Origin: an uncultured Prochlorococcus sp.
Lineage (GTDB): Bacteria; Cyanobacteriota; Cyanobacteriia; PCC-6307; Cyanobiaceae
Assembly (NCBI GenBank): GCA_902609995.1
Contig: CACLUD010000002.1
Span: 1-54,828 of the forward strand
Length of the DNA: 54,828 nucleotides
Direction: 5' to 3'
Numbering within the stretch: the first letter of the stretch is position 1; every line of letters begins with the position of its first letter. The position numbers were made by a program, and so were the translations under genes. The notes beneath the pieces were generated by a model. It was given only the letters and a program-made list of their open reading frames with translations, searched no databases and had not been told where the DNA came from. Positions 45,245 to 54,828 of this stretch are shown here, in pieces.

Positions 45245-45499
45245 ATGGCCTCTTCGGAAACTTATGAATTTCTTTTCGTTAAGCCTGGTGATCATGTAGT
45301 AATTAAAAATGAAAAGCCTCCAGGTAATACACAAAACGGTCTTCAGGAATATTGGATTGGGCAAGTTATTAACTGTATAGGAGGAGCAAGAAATCCAAAT
45401 TCATGGACGTTGTTTCAGGTGGCAGACATTGATAATGGAGAGATCATAATAATCAATGCAGATACTGTAGAAAGGATATTAAAAACAGCTGAGAATTAA
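45245..45499 (+). CDS. DUF3104-like protein
   Basis: MASSETYEFLFVKPGDHVVIKNEKPP...EYWIGQVINCIGGARNPNSWTLFQVADIDNG; start re-assigned from 45221. Confidence 0.7.
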   Translation: MASSETYEFLFVKPGDHVVIKNEKPPGNTQNGLQEYWIGQVINCIGGARNPNSWTLFQVADIDNGEIIIINADTVERILKTAEN

Positions 45500-45594
45500 C
45501 CTTCTCAAAGTCTAATAAAGCAATAACTCTATAAAGTTTCTAGTTATGAAAGATAAATAGAAGTAAGAAAAAATATTACGTATTAGAAAAATGA

Positions 45595-46485
45595 CTAGCC
45601 CAACTCTAAACAAGCAAGGCCGTATACCTGATTCATTGGGCATGAAGGTTGAATTCCTTTATACATTCTATAAGTTTGTGAAATTTCTTTAAAACCCATG
45701 CTAGATAAAAGATAATTTGCATAAGGATTGAGATTCGAACAGTCCAATAAGATTTGAGCTTCTAGATTCCTAACTAATTTTCTAATAAGCAATTCTGCCA
45801 AAGGAGGTGTATCAGCCAGAAGAGGGCCAATTCGCCAACCTTTATTATTATCTTGAAGCATACAAGGCCTAATCCTCCCAAAACCATGGCACATGCCATT
45901 ATTGTCAACAAGCGCACTAACATTTCCAAAAGAATTCTTCAGCCAATCGTTCAAGAAGTGAGGCCTAGGACTAGGTTCTCGTTGAGAATCATATATTAAA
46001 ACAGCTTCAGGGGGGATTTGGTTACCTGGAACAACACTAAAAGTATTATTATCATCTTTATAAAAATTTCCATTTGGTAAATCTTGAATGCCTTCTAATT
46101 TCCATCTATTTGTTATGGAGGATTTTTTAAAACCCCACGTTTGATAATCATCTAATCTGTTTGGGGCTGCTTCTAAACCAATACAACTAACATTTTTCAA
46201 ATAATCTAATGCATGTTTCCATAATCTCACTCCATAACCCATATTTCGGAATTCTTTTTTGACGATGAATAATCCTATAAATCCATAAGAAGAATTATAT
46301 TTAACACAAGCTATAGAGCCTATAGGATCGTTATCAAGACATCCAACCCATATCCCTTTTTTATCGGTATTTTTATAAATTGAGATGTCATCAAAGCCAG
46401 GAGCAAATCCCTCTAACCTAGCCCAATCAGTAACTTTCTGAATCTCATCATTAGATATTAGTCTGATTGAAAAATTTTTCTTCAT
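45595..46485 (-). CDS. GNAT-family N-acetyltransferase (two GNAT-like halves)
   Basis: GSIACVKYNSSYGFIGLFIVKKEFRNMGYGVRLWKHALDYL. Confidence 0.85.
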   Translation of the reverse strand: MKKNFSIRLISNDEIQKVTDWARLEGFAPGFDDISIYKNTDKKGIWVGCLDNDPIGSIACVKYNSSYGFIGLFIVKKEFRNMGYGVRLWKHALDYLKNVSCIGLEAAPNRLDDYQTWGFKKSSITNRWKLEGIQDLPNGNFYKDDNNTFSVVPGNQIPPEAVLIYDSQREPSPRPHFLNDWLKNSFGNVSALVDNNGMCHGFGRIRPCMLQDNNKGWRIGPLLADTPPLAELLIRKLVRNLEAQILLDCSNLNPYANYLLSSMGFKEISQTYRMYKGIQPSCPMNQVYGLACLELG

Positions 46486-46572
46486 TAATAATATCTTAAC
46501 TACATAAAATAAGATTTTTAAGATTTAGAGGCAGTTAATTTAATCAATACTAAAGAAAAATATATTCTCGCT

Positions 46573-47154
46573 TCAAAGAATAAAAATAATAAAGCCACTC
46601 AATATTCCTGCGATATGTCCTGATAAGCTTATGCTTGGTAACAAAGAATAAACAATCCCTAAAGACAAAAAAACGGTCATTAATTTATAAATTTCATTGT
46701 TCTTTTTCAAGCCAATAAAAATATTCAAAATATATTCTTTCCCATAAAGAGAGGAAAGCAATATAAAGGAAAATGTACCAAATATAATTCCACTAAAACC
46801 AACCAACAAACGATTAGGATTATAAAATATAAAATTATCTACTGTAAATAAAAAAAAAGTCTGAATTGGTATTAATAAAATAATTAGATAAAGGAAAAGA
46901 AATATATTCTTCAAATTCAAATTTATAAAACAATACCTAACTACAATTATTCCAAATAAATTAGATAATAAATGATTAAAATCTTTATGAACGAAACTAT
47001 AGCTTAATATCCGATAAGGTTGAGTAATAAGATAACTCGACCAATAGGAAAGGTCTGAAACCAAGAAAAAGCGCTTGAAATTGATAATTACAAATAATAA
47101 AAAACATAAAAAAGAAGGAATAATAAATTGTGCTTCTTTTTTTATAATTTTCAA
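46573..47154 (-). CDS. rhomboid-family intramembrane serine protease
   Basis: SYSFVHKDFNHLLSNLFGI...LLVGFSGIIFGTF (GxS)...LSGHIAGILSG. Confidence 0.88.
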   Translation of the reverse strand: MKIIKKEAQFIIPSFLCFLLFVIINFKRFFLVSDLSYWSSYLITQPYRILSYSFVHKDFNHLLSNLFGIIVVRYCFINLNLKNIFLFLYLIILLIPIQTFFLFTVDNFIFYNPNRLLVGFSGIIFGTFSFILLSSLYGKEYILNIFIGLKKNNEIYKLMTVFLSLGIVYSLLPSISLSGHIAGILSGFIIFIL

Positions 47155-47273
47155 AATAAGATTTAATATTAATATTATTTATAAAAAATAATAAAGCCTT
47201 ATTTGTTTAAATAATTTATCGATATTTAATATTATTAATCTGATATATTAACTATCATATAAAAATTTTCTAG

Positions 47274-48665
47274 ATGAATATTTTAGATAAATCGTATAAA
47301 TCAAATATTGAGGAATTAAAAAATAAAGTAATTACCGGTCAAACAGAAAGTATAAGTTGGAGGATCCAGCAGATTAGGAAGGTTTCTCAACTTTTAGATG
47401 AGAATAAAAAAGAAATAATCAAAGCTCTTTTCCTTGATCTAGGTAAATCAGAACTTGAAGCTCTTTCAGAAATACTCTTAATTAAAGAAGAAATTTCTCT
47501 AATAAAGAAGAATCTTAGATTATGGATGCGACCAAAAAAGGTAAAAACGCCAATATATCTTTTCCCATCATTCTCAAAAGTAATCTACGAACCTTTAGGT
47601 TGTGTATTGATTTTAGGGCCATATAATTATCCTTTATTGTATCTCTTAAAACCCCTCGTAAATATTTTTTCTTCGGGAAATACTGCTGTAATAAAACCGT
47701 CAGAAAAATGTTCTTCTACATCTAAACTAATCAAAAAATTAACTGATAAATATTTCCAAAAAGATATTTTGTTAACGATTGAGGGAGATTATAAAGAGTC
47801 AATAAAACTGGTAGAACAAAATTTCGATCATATTTTTTTTACAGGAAGTACTGAAACGGGAAAATCTATTATGAAATCAGCTGCAACTAACTTAACTCCT
47901 TTAACTTTGGAACTTAGTGGAACAAATCCAGTAATTATTTTCAAAAATGCAAATTTAGAAATTGCAGCAAAAAGAATTGTATGGGGCAAATTTTTCAATT
48001 CAGGCCAATCATGTATGGCGCCTAATCATATATTTGTTGAGAAAGAAATTGAAAATCAATTAGTTAAAGAGTTAAAGAAATTTATAAATATTTTTTATGG
48101 AGAAGATCCAATAATCTCCAAAAACTTATCTAAATTGCAAAAAAACCAATTTTCTATAACCTCAGAACTTCTCAAAAAATATAAAAAGGAGAAACGTATT
48201 TTGTTTGGAGGAACTTGTAGTAAAAAAAGAATGAAGATATCACCCACAATTTTAAAAGTAAAATTACACGATAAAAATATTATTCAAAAAGAATTATTTA
48301 GCTCCCTTCTTCCAGTTATTGGGATTGAAAATAAAGATTCGGCATTAAAAAAAATTAATCAAGCCTCAAAGCCCTTAGCAATATATATTTTTGGAGGAAA
48401 CAAAAAAATCCATGATCATATTTCTAAAGTTACAAGCTCTGGCACCATTTGTATTAACGATGTTATGTTGCCTGTACTTATTCCAAATTTGCCATTTGGA
48501 GGAGTTGGAGAAAGTGGAATGGGTAAATTTCATGGAGAGGAAGGATTTAAGAATTTTTCAAATCAAAAATCCATAACTTATAAAGGGTTTTTATTTGATT
48601 TTAATTTTAGATACCCTCCTTATAAGAAAGTAATGAAAATTATAAAATTTATTTTTAAGATTTAA
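47274..48665 (+). CDS. aldehyde dehydrogenase (class 3-like)
   Basis: LGPYNYPLLYLLKPLVNIFSSGNTAVIKPSE...FFTGSTETGKSIM...LELSGTNPVI...FFNSGQSCMAPNH. Confidence 0.93.
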   Translation: MNILDKSYKSNIEELKNKVITGQTESISWRIQQIRKVSQLLDENKKEIIKALFLDLGKSELEALSEILLIKEEISLIKKNLRLWMRPKKVKTPIYLFPSFSKVIYEPLGCVLILGPYNYPLLYLLKPLVNIFSSGNTAVIKPSEKCSSTSKLIKKLTDKYFQKDILLTIEGDYKESIKLVEQNFDHIFFTGSTETGKSIMKSAATNLTPLTLELSGTNPVIIFKNANLEIAAKRIVWGKFFNSGQSCMAPNHIFVEKEIENQLVKELKKFINIFYGEDPIISKNLSKLQKNQFSITSELLKKYKKEKRILFGGTCSKKRMKISPTILKVKLHDKNIIQKELFSSLLPVIGIENKDSALKKINQASKPLAIYIFGGNKKIHDHISKVTSSGTICINDVMLPVLIPNLPFGGVGESGMGKFHGEEGFKNFSNQKSITYKGFLFDFNFRYPPYKKVMKIIKFIFKI

Positions 48666-48737
48666 ATTAATTAATTTGGTTTCAAAAGTCTAGCGATTTT
48701 AAATACAGAGATTATCTTTAAGAAAATAGATAAATTA

Positions 48738-49499
48738 ATGAAATTAACGTTTATTTTATTTGCCTTCATTATTAGTTTTTTCAATCCTAATTTTATAAAG
48801 GCTGAAGAAATTATTGATTCATCAAATAATCAAATTGAAAATACTACGAAGGTAAAATCAACTAATAATGAAATATCAGACATTAAAAAAATTCATATAG
48901 TAAAAGTGGGCGATACGATTACAAGTATCTCAAATCTTTATTCAATAAAAAAAGATTTCATTATTAAATTAAATAATTTAAAAGATGAAAATTATATATA
49001 TGTAGGACAGAATCTAAAAATTTATGATTCTAGTCAAGAAAGTAAACCTAATAAGGATATAAATAATAAATATCATCTCGTCAAAAAAGGGGAGAGCCTT
49101 ACAGAAATCTCTACTAAATATGGTTTAAACTTTAAAGAACTTATTGAAATTAACAATCTCAAGAATCCAGATTCATTAGAAGTTGGTTCGAAATTATTTT
49201 TAAGTGAAAAGAATATCAATAATCAAGAAGTTAATACTTCACTTAAAGAAGAAAAGGTTATTCAATTTATAAGTAAAGAGAGTAAAAAATATGGTCCTTT
49301 AACAACTCAACAAACCGAATTAGAAGAAGGAAGTGGTAGAAAAATTTTGAACGCTCTAAATCAAAATAATAAAAAGGTTATTATCTCCATAAAGTGTGAA
49401 ACAAAAGAATTAGACGTAAGAATTCCCGGAAGAAAATGGAGAGGGTGGAATCCCGCTAAAGAAAAATTTGAAAAAAATCTAATAAATGATTTCTGCTAA
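48738..49499 (+). CDS. secreted protein with two LysM domains
   Basis: IVKVGDTITSISNLYSIKKDFIIKLNNL and LVKKGESLTEISTKYGLNFKELIEINNL. Confidence 0.9.
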   Translation: MKLTFILFAFIISFFNPNFIKAEEIIDSSNNQIENTTKVKSTNNEISDIKKIHIVKVGDTITSISNLYSIKKDFIIKLNNLKDENYIYVGQNLKIYDSSQESKPNKDINNKYHLVKKGESLTEISTKYGLNFKELIEINNLKNPDSLEVGSKLFLSEKNINNQEVNTSLKEEKVIQFISKESKKYGPLTTQQTELEEGSGRKILNALNQNNKKVIISIKCETKELDVRIPGRKWRGWNPAKEKFEKNLINDFC

Positions 49500-49579
49500 T
49501 CATTTTGATTAATATGTGTGAATAATTTTTCTTTGGACATCCCTTGTAAGGTATTGTCTTATTAGTTAGATTTAAATTA

Positions 49580-49789
49580 ATGGCAATTTCAAGAGGAGAT
49601 CTTGTAAGAGTTAAAAGACCAGAATCATACTGGTACAACGAAATTGGCAAAGTTGCTTCAGTAGATACAACCGGTATCAAGTATAACTGTGTAGTCAGAT
49701 TTGAAAAGGTGAATTATGCGGGAATAAGTGGAACAGAAGGAGGAGCAAATACAAATAATTTTGCCGAAAATGAATTAGAGAAAGCCTAG
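49580..49789 (+). CDS. psaE: photosystem I reaction centre subunit IV
   Basis: [49 protein letters not shown]. Confidence 0.95.
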   Translation: MAISRGDLVRVKRPESYWYNEIGKVASVDTTGIKYNCVVRFEKVNYAGISGTEGGANTNNFAENELEKA

Positions 49790-49793
49790 AGAT

Positions 49794-50672
49794 TTGCCTG
49801 AGTTACCAGAAGTTGAAACTGTTAGAAGAGGTTTAGAACAAAAACTCAAGAATTTTATTATCAAAAGAGTTGAGATCTGCAGAGAGTCAACTGTTGCATA
49901 TCCCATCGATAAAAAATACTTTATTGAAGGTCTTCAAAACTCACTTATATATAAATGGAACAGAAGAGGTAAATATTTAATCGCGGAGCTAAAGAAAACT
50001 CAAATTAATAATATTAATGCAAATGAAATATCATTTGTAAATAATGGAGTTCTCGTTGTTCATTTAAGAATGACCGGTTATTTCACTTTTAATAAAATTA
50101 TTACAAATCCGTGTAAACACACAAGAATAAGGCTTTTTGATAGTAATAACAACGAGCTTAGATATATTGATGTAAGGAGTTTTGGGCAAATGTGGTGGGT
50201 TAGAGACGGATTATTGCCAAACAATATTATTAAAGGGTTAGGATCATTAGGACCTGAGCCATTTTCTGAAAACTTTAATCTCAATCATCTGACAAAAGCA
50301 ATATCAAACAAAACAAGATCTATAAAATCTATTTTATTAGATCAAACAATCATTGCCGGAATAGGTAACATATATGCAGATGAAAGTCTCTACTCAGCTG
50401 GTATATTGCCTTTTAGAGAGGCTAGAACAATAAAAGAAAATGAATTAAAAAAACTTAAAAAAGCAATCGTCGAGGTTTTAAAAAAAAGTATTGGTGCAGG
50501 GGGAACAACCTTTAGTGACTTTAGAGACTTAGAGGGTGACAATGGCAATTTTGGATTACAAACCAATGTTTATAGAAGAACTGGTAAAAAATGTCGTCAA
50601 TGCAAAAATTTAATTGAGAGACAGAAAATCTCAGGAAGAAGTACACATTGGTGTCGTAAATGTCAGAAGTAA
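49794..50672 (+). CDS. mutM: formamidopyrimidine-DNA glycosylase
   Basis: (TTG)[14 protein letters not shown]...[25 protein letters not shown] zinc finger. Confidence 0.95.
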   Translation: MPELPEVETVRRGLEQKLKNFIIKRVEICRESTVAYPIDKKYFIEGLQNSLIYKWNRRGKYLIAELKKTQINNINANEISFVNNGVLVVHLRMTGYFTFNKIITNPCKHTRIRLFDSNNNELRYIDVRSFGQMWWVRDGLLPNNIIKGLGSLGPEPFSENFNLNHLTKAISNKTRSIKSILLDQTIIAGIGNIYADESLYSAGILPFREARTIKENELKKLKKAIVEVLKKSIGAGGTTFSDFRDLEGDNGNFGLQTNVYRRTGKKCRQCKNLIERQKISGRSTHWCRKCQK

Positions 50673-50715
50673 AAAAGGGCTTACTTTGAAAAAAGTAAAC
50701 CCCTTAAAAAATTTT
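50673..50715. terminator. bidirectional terminator between mutM and the rRNA operon
   Basis: AAAAAAGGGCTTACTTTGAAAAAAGTAAACCCCTTAAAAAATTTTT. Confidence 0.65.
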
Positions 50716-50716
50716 T

Positions 50717-50834
50717 ACCTGGCATTGAGCTATTTTCTCAAGGGGCTACCCCCTAAATATTTTCGCCGCTGATGCGTTTCACAACCGAGTTCGAGATGGA
50801 TCGGAGTGGTTCCACATCGCCATGAACACCAGGA
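50717..50834 (-). rRNA. rrf: 5S ribosomal RNA
   Basis: Minus-strand TCCTGGTGTTCATGGCGATGTGGAACCACTCCGATCCATCTCGAACTCGG...CCAGGTA. Confidence 0.95.
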
Positions 50835-50889
50835 TAGTATGAACCTTGAGAACTGCATAGAAAATATAAATTGAAGACAATAAATTAAG

Positions 50890-53772
<2,883 letters not shown>

Positions 53773-54043
53773 TAACTTCAATAATTGAAGCATCAGCTTA
53801 ATAGAATTGTTATTTAATGCATAAGCACAAATAATAAATCTGCATCATTAAAGATGCTTATTGTCTTCAAAAATAATCTATGCAGTTGTCAAGGTTCTCT
53901 GAAAACAATGAAAAAATTCAATGAGTCCAGCATCTTATTTATTGAATAAAATAGGAAGCTAGATTCGCTCAGAGCAAATTAGGACACGACTCAAAACAAT
54001 TTTCCTCTTTAAATATTAAATATATGTAAGAGGCGGTATTCAG

Positions 54044-54116
54044 TGGAGGTAAGCGGACTCGAACCGCTGACATCCTGCTTGCAAAGCAGGCGCTCTACCA
54101 ACTGAGCTATACCCCC
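54044..54116 (-). tRNA. tRNA-Ala (TGC anticodon)
   Basis: GGGGGTATAGCTCAGTTGGTAGAGCGCCTGCTTTGCAAGCAGGATGTCAGCGGTTCGAGTCCGCTTACCTCCA. Confidence 0.97.
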
Positions 54117-54128
54117 AACATAGAGATA

Positions 54129-54202
<74 letters not shown>

Positions 54203-54323
54203 AGGAAAAAGTGATGGGTGTGACCTAGAAAAAACTTAGAAACTGAAATTCTTAAAAAAAGAATCTGAGATACCGATCGACCTAAGGTGACAAAATTAAT
54301 ATTTACATTTTGTTGTCTCCCTG

Positions 54324-54828
<505 letters not shown>

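Noticed and set aside
45179-45364. Minus-strand ORF opposite the DUF3104-like gene
   Set aside because: Antisense to a better-supported CDS.

Overview
Low-GC (roughly 30%) bacterial chromosome segment that reads as a high-light Prochlorococcus. Support comes from PsaE, PTOX, the picocyanobacterial small-ORF style, Yfr-like ncRNAs and a 16S-Ile-Ala-23S-5S operon on the minus strand at the right edge (50717-54828, 16S truncated). The centrepiece is a complete nitrate-assimilation island at 17708-29889: nirA, a HEAT-like protein, a TauE/SafE permease, moaB/mog, moaD, moaE, moeA, moaC, narM, narB, an NNP-type nitrate transporter (napA/nrtP), mobA and moaA. A textbook NtcA promoter (GTA-N8-TAC-N22-TAN3T) lies in front of the transporter. 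The most interesting non-coding signals are: (1) two copies of a glutamine-riboswitch/'Downstream-peptide'-like RNA (2057-2135 and 30180-30255) with compensatory base changes, the first in front of a 33-aa peptide and the second just beyond the nitrate cluster; (2) a tandem Yfr1-like/Yfr2-like ncRNA pair (about 5660-5925, minus strand) with mutual complementarity; (3) an unexplained, heavily structured leader at 34783-34883; (4) a terminator with no gene in front of it at 15820-15853, suggesting an uncharacterised ncRNA. All calls come from reading the sequence by eye plus remembered family motifs. No database or folding software was run.
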